NCBI RefSeq assembly: GCF_044987625.1
Contig: NZ_JBJDSB010000001.1
Span: 1-64,000, forward strand
Direction of reading: 5' to 3'
Source: Desulfobaculum sp044987625
GTDB taxonomy: Bacteria > Desulfobacterota > Desulfovibrionia > Desulfovibrionales > Desulfovibrionaceae
Length of the DNA: 64,000 nt
Shown piece after piece: positions 1 through 8,927 of the stretch (its first letter is position 1; every line of letters starts with the position of its first letter). Below the pieces are notes generated by a model, which had not been told where the DNA came from, did no database searches, and saw only the letters and a program-made list of their open reading frames with translations. The position numbers were made by a program, and so were the translations under genes.

Positions 1-68
1 GCACCCTGCATCGCGGGAACCCGCATGAATGCTTGGTTTGCGCTTTCGCGCAGGAAGAGGGGGAAGAT

Positions 69-140
69 GCCTCCGGCGGGTTAAGGGAATGATTCCCTTA
101 ACAATCCCCAGGTTTTCGGGCCAGAAGCTGGCCCGAAAAA
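69..140 (+). repeat. dispersed two-hairpin element, full copy (A)
   Basis: Order: GCCTCCGGCGG box (69-79), a perfect 10-bp inverted repeat around one base (81-101, arms TTAAGGGAAT and ATTCCCTTAA), an ATCCC spacer, then a second hairpin with arms CGGGCCAG (117-124) and CTGGCCCG (128-135), flanked by TTTT and AAAA. The same layout recurs in reverse at 60216-60286, and half copies occur at 375-414 and 60062-60101. The first stem uses GGGAAT/ATTCCC here but GGGCC/GGCCC in the other copies, so both arms changed together. Confidence 0.75.
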
Positions 141-374
141 GAGTTTGGGTGGGTTGAGTCGCAGCAAAGTCACTCCGCGAAACCATCCCTCCCGCCCATA
201 TACTATAGAATGGGCCTCACCCTCTTCACGCTTCCCGTCTCCACCACAAACAGGGATCCTCACCGCCCATCCGGACCACCAACGCCCCCAAAAAACGCTT
301 TTCCATCCACACGGACGCGAGCCACACAGGGGTGACGACCGCCCCATCCACACGCACCCGGTCTGTGCGCAAAC

Positions 375-414
375 GGGATATCTAAGGGCCCGCGGCCCTT
401 AGACCGCCGGAGGC
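375..414 (-). repeat. dispersed hairpin element, half copy (B)
   Basis: On the minus strand this reads GCCTCCGGCGG box (404-414), then a 9-bp stem (382-390 with 394-402, arms CTAAGGGCC and GGCCCTTAG), then ATATCCCG. It lacks the second hairpin of the full copies. It lies in sense orientation about 43 bases after the pseudouridine synthase stop codon, so it may be part of that transcript's 3' end. The terminal pair of the stem is C-G here and T-A in copies A and C. Confidence 0.7.
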
Positions 415-456
415 AAAATTCCTCCAGCACCACCACCTCCCCTCTTCTCGCTCACC

Positions 457-1353
457 CTACTCGGCACTCCCCCCATCACCGACAAACCTACGCCACTCCT
501 CCCACTCTGGCCACTGCGGCGGGGCTGCGGCTTCGAAATCGGGGAGGCTGACCATATAATGATGTAGAAGAAACGCCTCTTCGCCTTCCCATGTCCCGTA
601 ACGCGGATCACGCCACAGGGGGACGCCGACGGAGGCGCAGTGGGCGCGGATTTGGTGGCGTGCGCCTTTGAGGATAGTTGCCTGAACGAGTGTGCGGCCC
701 TGCCCGACTTCGCCTAGAGGCGTGAGGTGGGTGGCGCGAACGGGGTCGGCGGCGAGGTCGGGGAGCACTTTGACGTGCTTGCGCCGGGACATATCGAGAA
801 CATTGCGGACAACTGTGGGGGCTGGAAGCTCGCCGTCCACGACGGCGAGGTAGTGCTTGCGCACCTTGGCGGCATCTTCGAACTGCCGATAGGCGGCCCG
901 CACATCTTCAGAAAGCGCGACAAGAACGAGTCCGGAGGTCTGCTGGTCGAGCCTGTTGACGAGCTGGGCGTAGCGATTGGGCCACAGATGAGGGATGGCG
1001 GCTTCCACACAGGGGGCCGGGCGCCCTGCTATGGCCTCGGTATGAAGCCCGGCGGGCTTGAAAAGCGCGGCCATGACGCCGGTCTTTTGCCCGACGACAC
1101 GAACACCTTGGGGTATCGCGGCGGCTTCGGCTTCATCGAGCTGGCCGGGGCGCGGCTTAAGGGAGAGCTCTTGCCCGTGTTGGACGCGGTAGCCCTTGGG
1201 ACGGGAAACGCCGTTGACGAGAACGACGTAACGCTCCCATGCGCGGCGACGCTCCCGTAGGGAGGCCTCGGGGAAGAGCAAAGCAAGGGCGTGGTCGAGA
1301 CGCACGCCCTGCATATTGGCTGGGATGTTTTTGCTTGGGATGGGCTGTGGCAT
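457..1353 (-). CDS. RluA-family pseudouridine synthase
   Basis: Likely isomerises uridine to pseudouridine in rRNA or tRNA. An S4-like RNA-binding segment occupies roughly residues 15-70, followed by the catalytic domain with the family signature NRLDQQTSG, whose aspartate is the expected nucleophile. The usual family motif begins HRLD, so the first residue differs. At about 298 residues the length fits RluC/RluD-type enzymes. I chose the ATG at 1353 over an upstream GTG at 1392; neither has a strong ribosome site, so the start is uncertain. The target site cannot be named from sequence alone. It stands alone on the minus strand and is followed by a hairpin element. Confidence 0.88.
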   Translation of the reverse strand: MPQPIPSKNIPANMQGVRLDHALALLFPEASLRERRRAWERYVVLVNGVSRPKGYRVQHGQELSLKPRPGQLDEAEAAAIPQGVRVVGQKTGVMAALFKPAGLHTEAIAGRPAPCVEAAIPHLWPNRYAQLVNRLDQQTSGLVLVALSEDVRAAYRQFEDAAKVRKHYLAVVDGELPAPTVVRNVLDMSRRKHVKVLPDLAADPVRATHLTPLGEVGQGRTLVQATILKGARHQIRAHCASVGVPLWRDPRYGTWEGEEAFLLHHYMVSLPDFEAAAPPQWPEWEEWRRFVGDGGSAE

Positions 1354-1498
1354 GGCGGCGGTATATCGTGTCGCCGTGGCGATGCCAAGCACTGGCGGGA
1401 GCGGGAAATGCGTACCGAAAGCCTCTTCATCCTGAAAAGGCCTTGGTACACATGACGATTCATTGTCTGGAGGCGAGGCTCCGTTTTTCCACTTGGCC

Positions 1499-1858
1499 TT
1501 AGCCTCTTTTACTTATGAGGCGGCTTTGGAAGAGCGGCGTCACCTTGGTGGAGTTGCCGTACCCCTTCATGCGGCGTCCTTCGTCCTTGATGCGGGCGAT
1601 GTCGTCACGAAGGCTGGCGTGGAGGCGCTTCGCTTCCGTGGTGAGCTGGCCTTGCAGACTACGCAGCCGACGGAGCTTGGTGAACAGGACATTCACGTCT
1701 ACACCGTCGTCGTCCTTGCAGGACCACGCCTTTTCGATGAGTCTCCCGCGCTCGTTGGCGAGGTCGCCAGTGGTGTCGACGTCCCCTACAGCGAGGGAAT
1801 CCAGTTCCTGTTGGCCCAAATCAAGGGCCTGATCCAGCAATCGCAGACAATCGGACAT
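1499..1858 (-). CDS. small coiled-coil protein, conserved hypothetical
   Basis: A 119-residue, charged, largely helical protein with no signal peptide or membrane segment. I do not recognise a family with certainty. Its size, leucine and glutamine-rich helices and position recall flagellar chaperones of the FlgN/FliT type, but no motif proves this. The ATG at 1858 lies one base after the stop of the upstream gene (1860-2468), so the two are very probably translated together. A longer in-frame start at 1945 would run deep into the upstream gene and is rejected. Confidence 0.7.
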   Translation of the reverse strand: MSDCLRLLDQALDLGQQELDSLAVGDVDTTGDLANERGRLIEKAWSCKDDDGVDVNVLFTKLRRLRSLQGQLTTEAKRLHASLRDDIARIKDEGRRMKGYGNSTKVTPLFQSRLISKRG

Positions 1859-1859
1859 A

Positions 1860-2468
1860 TTAGGCTGCCTTGGCTTTGTGGCGGATGTCCTCGCGGAGTT
1901 TGGCAACAACGGCCTTCCACTTTTCGACGCAGGCGAGGAATTCATATTCCAGCAGGTCGGCGAGGAGGATCCAGTCTTCGTTCTCGCTCACTTCGATCAT
2001 CTCGGTGAACAGGCTGGTGATCTCTTCAAGACTATCGTTGAGTTCCTGCGATTCCTTAAGGCCGAACTCGTCACGAAGGACGCCGATCATGCCGAGGAAG
2101 TCGCGGGTGACGTCCAGCAGGTCCTGATACAGTTCGAGCGCTTCGGCATCATCCGCCTGGCGGAACAGCTCGGCCACGCTGCGGCCACCGTGCGCCATCA
2201 GCTGCACGACTTTGTACAGCTCGCGGGTGATGTTCACTGCCATTTCGGGCACGGCCATGGTTTTGATTTCGACGCTTTCGATTTCCTGAGCCGGGATATC
2301 TTCCGCCTGATGGGGGTAGATCTCGGAAAAGGATTCCTTATTCACGATAACGTCGGTCACCATGCGGTTGTCCAGCGCGTCTTCCGCCATGACCTTGACG
2401 AGCAGCTCTTCAAGATTGGCAAAGTTGTTGACGCTGAGCCCAGTTTCCTGTCCATCGATAACAATCAT
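1860..2468 (-). CDS. acidic conserved hypothetical protein
   Basis: A 202-residue acidic protein without signal peptide or membrane segments. The first 75 residues look like a small alpha/beta domain, and the rest is helical with repeated acidic stretches. No enzyme motif is visible and I assign no function. The start at 2468 is chosen for its GGAGG-type ribosome site just upstream; the frame stays open to 2540 but that part lacks such a site. It is the first gene of a pair with the small coiled-coil protein, separated by one base. Confidence 0.72.
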   Translation of the reverse strand: MIVIDGQETGLSVNNFANLEELLVKVMAEDALDNRMVTDVIVNKESFSEIYPHQAEDIPAQEIESVEIKTMAVPEMAVNITRELYKVVQLMAHGGRSVAELFRQADDAEALELYQDLLDVTRDFLGMIGVLRDEFGLKESQELNDSLEEITSLFTEMIEVSENEDWILLADLLEYEFLACVEKWKAVVAKLREDIRHKAKAA

Positions 2469-2529
2469 CTCGCTCCTCCTTTTAGGAAAAAATGTGTGCC
2501 CAGCACACTTCTCATAGTTTTTATACAAA

Positions 2530-4110
2530 TTACATGCCATTTACAGATATGCTTTCCCGCCAAGCCTTTGCCAACCCGTAATAGCGACCAACAAGGCCGG
2601 ACATGCGGGAAAAGTCGCCGTCGAGGTCGTGGGCTTGCTCGCGCCAGAGGTCACCCATCACGCCAAGGCGGTGGCTCTCGGCAGAAAGTGCCGACAGGCG
2701 CTCATAATTCGCCATGAACCGCTTCTTGAGCGGGGCGACGGGGGCTTTGGATATGGCCTCTGCCTGCTGCATAAGGACGAAGAATTGCTGCTCCACGCGG
2801 TGCAATTCCTCGTGCGCTTCGGCGCGGGCGGCGTCCGTAAGCTGTACGGGCGGCAGCGCGCCGGGCACGGCGGCCTGCTCGTCAAGAAACTGACGATAGA
2901 AATGCCGCTGAAGGCGAATCCACGCGGTCCTGTCGTCGGCGTCGTGGCCGGAGTGGGAGAAAAGGTCCATCTCCCCGGCGCTGTTGACAAAGCTCTGCCA
3001 CACGCGAACGCCGGACGGCGGCGTGTCGCCACTGGCAAGGGCCCAGTCGCCGGTATCGAGATAACGCGAAACGTAGCGCCCCACGGCCTCGGGACGCACG
3101 CGACGACGGCAGGCGTGGTTCGTGGTGCACGGCGCGTCAAAACCGCATGGATGGCAATCCATGTCGGCCTCAATACACAACGCGCCCTCGGTGTAGGGGC
3201 CGGTATCCCACGGCTGGGCCGTGGCGAGAAAAATAGCGCACACCGGAATGCCGAGGCCTGCGCCAAGGTGCATGGTTCCGGTGTCGTTGGTGACAAGCAT
3301 ACGGGAAAACCGCAGGGCCGCGGCAAGCTCGGTGAGATTGGTCCGTCCGGCAAGGGAGACGGTGGGCGCGGGACACAGCTCCTGAAAACGCTCGGCCAGA
3401 TGCATTTCGGCCTTGCTGCCGAGGAGCATGGGGCTGAGCCTATGGCGCTTCCACACATCGTCAGCAAGGCGGGCAAAATATTCCACGGGCCAACGGCGGA
3501 ACTCCGCACTGGCCCCAAGCTGCACGGCAAGAAATCCCTGCGCCTCCGGGGACTTTTCCGCAGCGAGCATGCCGCCGACGGTGAGTTTATCCTCACGGCT
3601 CGGGCGGTTCAGCACATAGGGACGCGGGCCGCCGCGCAGACCGGCGAGGGACCAAAACAGGTCCACAAGGTTGAACGGACTGTTCGCCCTGCGCTTGCAG
3701 GCGGCAAGGAGAAACGCCGCCCATGGCGAAGCATTGAGGGCAAAACCGAAGCGGTCCAGCGTGTAGCCTGCAACCTCGGGCGCATCGATATGACGCGCCA
3801 GCAGGCGCGACGGTAGCGTGGACGTATAGTTGATGACGCGCTGCGGGGCGAAATCACGGATATGGCCGGACCAGTCGGCAAACACCTTCAGCCCGTCCCG
3901 CCAGTCGGTATCAAGGCAGGAGAGCAAGGTGGAGCCCGGCAGGCCAAACACCGCGTCCACATCCCGCAACAGCCCCGCCGCCGGGGCAAAATTCTGAAGA
4001 CAAACCAGCCCGACGGTGTCTCCACGGGCCTTCAGGCCGGAGATAACGGGCTGGGTTTGCAGCAGGTCGCCGAAGCGGGTCAAATTGATGACGAGAGTAC
4101 GTGTTGCCAT
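2530..4110 (-). CDS. glycosyltransferase family 9 (heptosyltransferase-like)
   Basis: Probably adds a heptose or related sugar to lipopolysaccharide core, using an ADP-sugar at the inner face of the membrane. The N-terminus MATRTLVINLTRFGDLLQT matches the start of ADP-heptose:LPS heptosyltransferases, and the C-terminal half carries the typical TNDTGTMHLGAGLG segment. The protein is 526 residues, about 170 longer than a standard heptosyltransferase. The extra C-terminal part (after about residue 350) has several cysteines and long charged helices and has no clear assignment. The ATG at 4110 begins the family N-terminus; the frame extends further upstream without homology. The downstream gene starts at 2468, so cotranscription is possible. 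Confidence 0.85.
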   Translation of the reverse strand: MATRTLVINLTRFGDLLQTQPVISGLKARGDTVGLVCLQNFAPAAGLLRDVDAVFGLPGSTLLSCLDTDWRDGLKVFADWSGHIRDFAPQRVINYTSTLPSRLLARHIDAPEVAGYTLDRFGFALNASPWAAFLLAACKRRANSPFNLVDLFWSLAGLRGGPRPYVLNRPSREDKLTVGGMLAAEKSPEAQGFLAVQLGASAEFRRWPVEYFARLADDVWKRHRLSPMLLGSKAEMHLAERFQELCPAPTVSLAGRTNLTELAAALRFSRMLVTNDTGTMHLGAGLGIPVCAIFLATAQPWDTGPYTEGALCIEADMDCHPCGFDAPCTTNHACRRRVRPEAVGRYVSRYLDTGDWALASGDTPPSGVRVWQSFVNSAGEMDLFSHSGHDADDRTAWIRLQRHFYRQFLDEQAAVPGALPPVQLTDAARAEAHEELHRVEQQFFVLMQQAEAISKAPVAPLKKRFMANYERLSALSAESHRLGVMGDLWREQAHDLDGDFSRMSGLVGRYYGLAKAWRESISVNGM

Positions 4111-4268
4111 ATTCTGCACAGAATCCAGTGTTGATGGGGGTTGCCGAGGGTTCGGCCACCACGCCGCCACAGAGCGGCGCGCTCACTGGAGGCAGACAAT
4201 CAAGATTCGGGCCAACTTGGGGCCTCATGGTGGGGTGCGTATGGGGGCGCGGCAGGGCGTATCGCCAC

Positions 4269-4297
4269 TTGCAATAAGACAACTCGTGCAATACTCT
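4269..4297 (+). promoter_or_regulatory. candidate sigma-70 promoter for malic enzyme
   Basis: TTGCAA (4269-4274), a 17-base spacer and TACTCT (4292-4297) lie about 110 bases before the malic enzyme start. The region 4111-4406 separates two divergent genes and otherwise shows nothing I can name. Confidence 0.4.
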
Positions 4298-4406
4298 CGG
4301 AGCCTTAGAAGAACATCATGCGCCGCGCGGGCCTGCCCTACGCCGCAACAAACGCACGCCCGCGCAGCGAGCACGCGCCAACTCTCAACCCCCGGAGGAC
4401 CGCTCC

Positions 4407-5723
4407 ATGCCACTGTTCACAAAGGAAGAAGCACTCGACTACCATTCCAAGGGCCGGAAAGGAAAAGTCGAGGTCATTCCCGTGAAGCCCTGCTCTACCC
4501 AGAAGCACCTTTCCATGGCCTACTCGCCGGGGGTTGCCCAGCCGTGCCTCGCCATCAAGGACGACCCGTCCCTGTCCTATGAATACACCAGCCGCGGCAA
4601 CCTTGTGGCCGTGGTGTCCAACGGCACAGCGGTGCTGGGCCTCGGCAATATCGGCGCGCTGGCCGGCAAGCCCGTCATGGAGGGCAAAGGCGTGCTCTTC
4701 AAGATGTTCGCGGACATCGACGTCTACGACATCAACCTCGCCACCGAGGACCCGGATAGGCTCATTGATTGCGTCAAATTGCTGGAACCCACCTTTGGCG
4801 GCATCAATCTGGAGGACATCAAGGCTCCCGAGTGCTTCTACATTGAGGACACGCTCAAGGAGCAGATGAACATTCCGGTCTTCCATGACGACCAGCACGG
4901 CACGGCAATCATTTCCGGCGCGGGCATCATCAACGCCCTCGACATTGCCGGAAAGAAGATTGAGGACCTGAAGGTCGTGGTCTCCGGTGCCGGCGCCAGC
5001 GCCTGCGCGTGCACCCGGTTCTATATTTCCATGGGTGTGAAGAAAGAAAACGTCTATATGTTCGACTCGCGCGGGCTCATCCACGCCGGGCGCGACAATC
5101 TGACGCCGCAGAAGGCCGAATTTGCCCAGGACAAGGACTACGGCACCCTCGCTGATGTTATGCAGGGCGCGGATATGTTCCTTGGCCTGTCCACCAAGGG
5201 CGTGGTGACGCAGGACATGGTCCGCTCCATGGCCGACAAACCCATCATCTTCGCCTGCGCCAACCCGGACCCGGAAATCACCTACGACGACGCCAAAGCC
5301 GCCCGCCCGGACTGCATCATAGGCACCGGCCGCTCGGACTACCCCAACCAGATCAACAACGTGCTGGGCTTCCCGTCTATCTTCCGTGGCGCTCTGGATA
5401 CACGCGCCTCCGCCATTAACGAGGAGATGAAGCTCGCCGCCGCCAAAGCGCTGGCCGACCTCGCCAAGGAGCCGGTGCTGGACAGCGTGCAGGCGCTGTA
5501 CTCCCACAAGATGGTCTTTGGCACGGACTACGTCATCCCCAGCCCCTTTGATCCGCGCGTGCTGCAGAATGTGGCCGCCGCCGTGGCCAAAGCCGCCATG
5601 GATTCCGGCGTTGCCACCGTGAATATTGACATCGACAGCTACAAAAAGAGCCTGAGCGACAGACTCGGCGAAGCCAAAAAGCGCATCGCCTGCGTGGTGG
5701 ACAACTACGGGCTGGACTTCTAA
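4407..5723 (+). CDS. malic enzyme, short NAD(P)-dependent form
   Basis: Oxidatively decarboxylates malate to pyruvate and CO2, reducing NAD(P), or runs in reverse. The 438-residue protein has the N-terminal malic domain, with HLSMAYSPGVAQPC near residue 33 and FHDDQHGTA near 150, and then the NAD(P)-binding domain with VVVSGAGASACACTRFY. It lacks the C-terminal phosphotransacetylase-like domain of E. coli MaeB, so it is the short form. A GGAGG site precedes the ATG and a strong terminator follows. The fumarase and fumarate reductase genes 7 kb away would join it in a pyruvate-malate-fumarate-succinate route. NAD versus NADP preference cannot be read here. Confidence 0.95.
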   Translation: MPLFTKEEALDYHSKGRKGKVEVIPVKPCSTQKHLSMAYSPGVAQPCLAIKDDPSLSYEYTSRGNLVAVVSNGTAVLGLGNIGALAGKPVMEGKGVLFKMFADIDVYDINLATEDPDRLIDCVKLLEPTFGGINLEDIKAPECFYIEDTLKEQMNIPVFHDDQHGTAIISGAGIINALDIAGKKIEDLKVVVSGAGASACACTRFYISMGVKKENVYMFDSRGLIHAGRDNLTPQKAEFAQDKDYGTLADVMQGADMFLGLSTKGVVTQDMVRSMADKPIIFACANPDPEITYDDAKAARPDCIIGTGRSDYPNQINNVLGFPSIFRGALDTRASAINEEMKLAAAKALADLAKEPVLDSVQALYSHKMVFGTDYVIPSPFDPRVLQNVAAAVAKAAMDSGVATVNIDIDSYKKSLSDRLGEAKKRIACVVDNYGLDF

Positions 5724-5753
5724 AGCCCCCTCCCCCGCGGCCTGAAACGACAA

Positions 5754-5786
5754 GCGCCCCGGTCCTGACGGACCGGGGCGCTTTTT
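5754..5786 (+). terminator. rho-independent terminator of malic enzyme
   Basis: A perfect 12-bp stem (5754-5765 with 5770-5781, arms GCGCCCCGGTCC and GGACCGGGGCGC) with a TGAC loop is followed by TTTTT. It starts 30 bases after the malic enzyme stop. Confidence 0.92.
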
Positions 5787-5810
5787 GATGCAGTAGAACA
5801 AAGCGTGGCG

Positions 5811-7178
5811 TTAGCGCACGCGCACGGTGGGAAAGCGGTCGGGCAGTTCAATGCCCGCCTTCTTGCGCAGGAATGCGGCGCGGCTCTTCGCTTCCTCCAG
5901 CACGGCCTCTTCGTCCACGGTAAGAACCTTGCCATCGCGCATCAGCCACTGGCCGTTGCACATGGTAGATTCCACGTCCGAGGAGTGCATGGCGTACACA
6001 AGGGCGGAGACCGGGTCGTGCACCGGCAGGGTTCCGGCGCTGCGGGGGTGTACCACCACAAGGTCGGCCTTCTTGCCGGGTTCAAGAGATCCGATTTCGT
6101 CCTCCCACAGCATGCAACGGGCACCGTTCAGGGTCGCCATCTCGATGATGGATTCTGCCGGGACGGTTTTGGGATTCAGGGTGCGGCCCTTGTGCAGGAG
6201 CGTGGTCAGCCACATTTCGTCGATCATATCCATGCGGTTATTGCAGGGCGCGCCGTCGGTGCCGATGGACACGGCAATGCCGCGCTCCAGCATCTCGGGG
6301 ATAAACGCAAAGCCCAGCACCTTCATGGCGGCGGCGGGGTTGTGGGAGACCTTCACATCGTGCAGGCGGAACATGTCCAGCTCGCGCGGGGTCATCCATA
6401 CGGTGTGCACGGCCAAGAGGTTGGGACCAAGGGCGCCCAGCTTGTGCATGTGCTCCACGGTGGTGGCGCCGCGCGTTTCCTGCACAAAGCGGACTTCCTC
6501 CAGCACCTCGGCCACGTGCATATGGATGGCAACGCCCTTTTCGTCGGCAAGGGCTTTGGTGCGGGTGATGAGATCATCGGAGCAATTGAAAATAGTGCGC
6601 AGGCCAAACTGCATACGGAGGCGCCCGTCGGCCTTGCCGTGCCAGTTGTCGTAATGCGCCAGCTGGCGTTCAATGCACTCATCGGTGCTGCGTACCCAAC
6701 CGTCGGGGAGGCCTTCGCCGCAGTCCATGATGGATTCGCACAGGGCGGCGCGCAGGCCAAGGTCGGTCACGGCGCGGCCCATGCTGTCCACCTTCTGGCC
6801 GCCCGCCTCGGCAAAGGCGGTCACGCCGGAGCGTATCAGCTCCAGCCCGCACGCCAGCGAAGAGAAATACGAATCCTCGTCGGTGAGGCTGCTTTCAAAG
6901 GGCCATGTCCGCTCGTGCAGCCACGTCAGCAGGTCCACGTCGTCGGCAAGGCCGCGCTCCAGCTGCTGCGAGGTGTGCACATGCGTATTCACCAGACCGG
7001 GCAGAACAATACTTCCCGTGGCGTCAACGATGTCCGCGTCCGGGGCAATCATGTCCTCGGGGACGATGCCGACGGCCTTTATGCGATCGTCCTCCACAAG
7101 GACATCACCGTTCTCGAACGCCTGACGTTCGGCGTTCATCGAGATGACAAAACCATTCCTGATGAGTGTCTGAGCCAT
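5811..7178 (-). CDS. amidohydrolase of the ATZ/TRZ deaminase group
   Basis: A 455-residue cytosolic metal-dependent hydrolase that probably deaminates a purine, pyrimidine or related ring. Metal ligands of the superfamily are visible: NTHVHT (His66, His68), IHMHVAE, HTVWM and the aspartate in SIGTDGAPCNN. These match the group containing methylthioadenosine/S-adenosylhomocysteine deaminase and atrazine chlorohydrolase. The ATG at 7178 has a GGAAG site; a GTG three codons upstream is less likely. The gene lies downstream of an NCS2 nucleobase permease on the same strand, which favours an imported base such as guanine or a related compound as substrate. The exact substrate is inference. Confidence 0.85.
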   Translation of the reverse strand: MAQTLIRNGFVISMNAERQAFENGDVLVEDDRIKAVGIVPEDMIAPDADIVDATGSIVLPGLVNTHVHTSQQLERGLADDVDLLTWLHERTWPFESSLTDEDSYFSSLACGLELIRSGVTAFAEAGGQKVDSMGRAVTDLGLRAALCESIMDCGEGLPDGWVRSTDECIERQLAHYDNWHGKADGRLRMQFGLRTIFNCSDDLITRTKALADEKGVAIHMHVAEVLEEVRFVQETRGATTVEHMHKLGALGPNLLAVHTVWMTPRELDMFRLHDVKVSHNPAAAMKVLGFAFIPEMLERGIAVSIGTDGAPCNNRMDMIDEMWLTTLLHKGRTLNPKTVPAESIIEMATLNGARCMLWEDEIGSLEPGKKADLVVVHPRSAGTLPVHDPVSALVYAMHSSDVESTMCNGQWLMRDGKVLTVDEEAVLEEAKSRAAFLRKKAGIELPDRFPTVRVR

Positions 7179-7357
7179 GTGTATCACTTCCTGTTACAGG
7201 CGCCGGTGCACTGGCATCGGCAGGTTGTTGAAATATCGAATGGAGCACCATGTGCAGGCGGCCAGAAATAGCACCGCGCACCGGGCCAAGGTGCCTGGTG
7301 CGCAGTGTGCATGATATGTCGCCCGCTCCGCAAGGTGCGGCGCCGGGGCAAGGACGG

Positions 7358-8668
7358 TTAGCTGTCCTTGTTCTCCGGCAGGATGAGGTTCAGGATGACG
7401 GCGGACAGCGCGCCAACGGCAATGCCGGAGGCCACAAGATAGCGGGCCAGCTCCGGCAGGCGGTCCAGCAGCTCCTTGGGCATAAGCACGGCGGCCAGCG
7501 TCAGCAGGACGGGCAGGCCCACCACCAGCATGTTGCGTTCGTCCAGCTTCACGCCCTTCACCACGCGGAAGCCGTTCATGGAGATAACCACGCAAATGAC
7601 GCCGAACACGCCGTTGATGACCACGCCGGGGATGCAGGCGATAACGTTCATCAGTTTGGGCATAAGGCCAAGCACCAGCAGAACCACACCGCCGCCCATA
7701 ACGGCCCAGCGGCTGGCCACGCCCGTGACGGCGATGATGCCCGCGTTGGTGGAATAGCCGGTAACCGGGGTGCCGCCAAACAGCGCGCCCACAAGGCAGC
7801 CAATACCTTCACCCACGGCGCCGCCGTTGAGCCGGCTGTCCGAGAGGTCTTCACCGGTCACAGCGCCAACGGCGAACCATGTGCCCGTGGTCTCAACAAG
7901 CACAACGAAATAAATGAAAATAAGCGTCAGGGACGAGGCAAGGTCGAACTGCGGCATGCCGAAGGGGAACAGCTTGGGCAGGGCCACCCATGCGGCTTCG
8001 GCCACCGGAGTGAAGTCCACAAGGCCGTACATGCCCGCAACAGCGGTGCCGCAGGCCATGGACAGGATAACCGACGTCAGGCGCAGAATCTGCCCCGCAC
8101 CGTGAAAACGCGCGCCGAGAACCATCAGCGCGACAAGCACAGCGCCGGCAACCAGCGCCACAATACAGTTATTCACGGGATCGCCGGGTGCGTTGTACAC
8201 GCCCCTGAGGGCCACCGGCATAAGGGCAATGCCCACCACGACAATAACCGTGCCGCCAACCAGCGGCGGAATAATGCGGCGGACGATGCGGCCCAGCATC
8301 TTGAGGGGCCAGCCAAGAACCGTCACGAAAAGCGCGCCGCTAAAGAGCGAGCCAAACATCACGGGCAGCCCCATGGTGGTGCCAATGGCGGCAAGGGCGC
8401 CGATGGGCACATAGGAAGGGCCCTGCATCACGGGGAGCTTGATGCCGAAGCCGGTTTGCACCAGCGTGGCGATGCCTGCGGCGATGAACGTCATCTGGAT
8501 GAAAAAGGCGGTCTCGGACACGGTCATGGAAAGAATACCGGCCAAAACGATGGGCGCGATGTACAAATCCATGGCCAAGACATGCTGCAAACCAAGCAAC
8601 AATGCCTTTGCCGGGGAAAGCGGATCGTTCACGCCGACAGTAAGATGCAATTCACTTTGCTCTTTCAT
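7358..8668 (-). CDS. NCS2-family uracil/xanthine permease
   Basis: Proton-coupled inner-membrane carrier for nucleobases. The 436-residue protein has 12 or more hydrophobic segments and the family pattern: PxKALLLGLQHVLAM near the N-terminus, VQTGFGIKLPVMQGPSY, and the central NxGxIxxTxV motif (NAGIIAVTGVASR). Uracil versus xanthine preference is not clear; the downstream deaminase suggests an amino-substituted base or its product. A GGAG site precedes the ATG. The 180-base gap to the deaminase contains a 7-bp hairpin (GCGCACC with GGTGCGC, about 7274-7301) without a T-run, so readthrough is expected. Confidence 0.9.
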   Translation of the reverse strand: MKEQSELHLTVGVNDPLSPAKALLLGLQHVLAMDLYIAPIVLAGILSMTVSETAFFIQMTFIAAGIATLVQTGFGIKLPVMQGPSYVPIGALAAIGTTMGLPVMFGSLFSGALFVTVLGWPLKMLGRIVRRIIPPLVGGTVIVVVGIALMPVALRGVYNAPGDPVNNCIVALVAGAVLVALMVLGARFHGAGQILRLTSVILSMACGTAVAGMYGLVDFTPVAEAAWVALPKLFPFGMPQFDLASSLTLIFIYFVVLVETTGTWFAVGAVTGEDLSDSRLNGGAVGEGIGCLVGALFGGTPVTGYSTNAGIIAVTGVASRWAVMGGGVVLLVLGLMPKLMNVIACIPGVVINGVFGVICVVISMNGFRVVKGVKLDERNMLVVGLPVLLTLAAVLMPKELLDRLPELARYLVASGIAVGALSAVILNLILPENKDS

Positions 8669-8927
8669 GGTTTCTCCTTGCAGGTGAGCATGACCCGAAC
8701 GGGCCCGGAAGCGGGGTTGCTACCGCAGGGCTGGCCTCGCGTCAATTGTAAATATGCCCCGCAGTCCCCGCCTGCGCCCACTATCCCTACATGCATAATT
8801 ATAGATGAAGCGACATCGCATCCGCGCGCGGGCGGTGGATTCTTTCCATGCATCATGTGGCGTGCTACTGTTTAGTGACCATGGATAATCCCCTCAAAAC
8901 CCCCGGCATAAGCCGCAATTGTACGCC
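8669..8927. other. divergent intergenic region with weak promoter candidates
   Basis: On the minus strand a perfect TATAAT (plus-strand bases 8798-8803) lies 130 bases before the permease start but has only a poor -35. On the plus strand TTTCCA (8843-8848), 17 bases, TACTGT (8866-8871) could serve the 664-residue gene. I see no riboswitch-like fold. Confidence 0.3.

Larger units (their letters stand above)
1..456. other. non-coding region with two dispersed hairpin elements
   Basis: I see no convincing gene here. The reading frames on both strands are short, lack ribosome binding sites and do not resemble proteins. The stretch holds one full hairpin element on the plus strand (69-140) and one half element on the minus strand (375-414), listed separately. 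The minus-strand copy sits about 43 bases past the stop of the pseudouridine synthase gene. The plus-strand copy would follow a gene ending left of the window. The sequence between them (about 141-374) is C-rich and shows only a short inverted repeat around 194-216. Confidence 0.6.
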
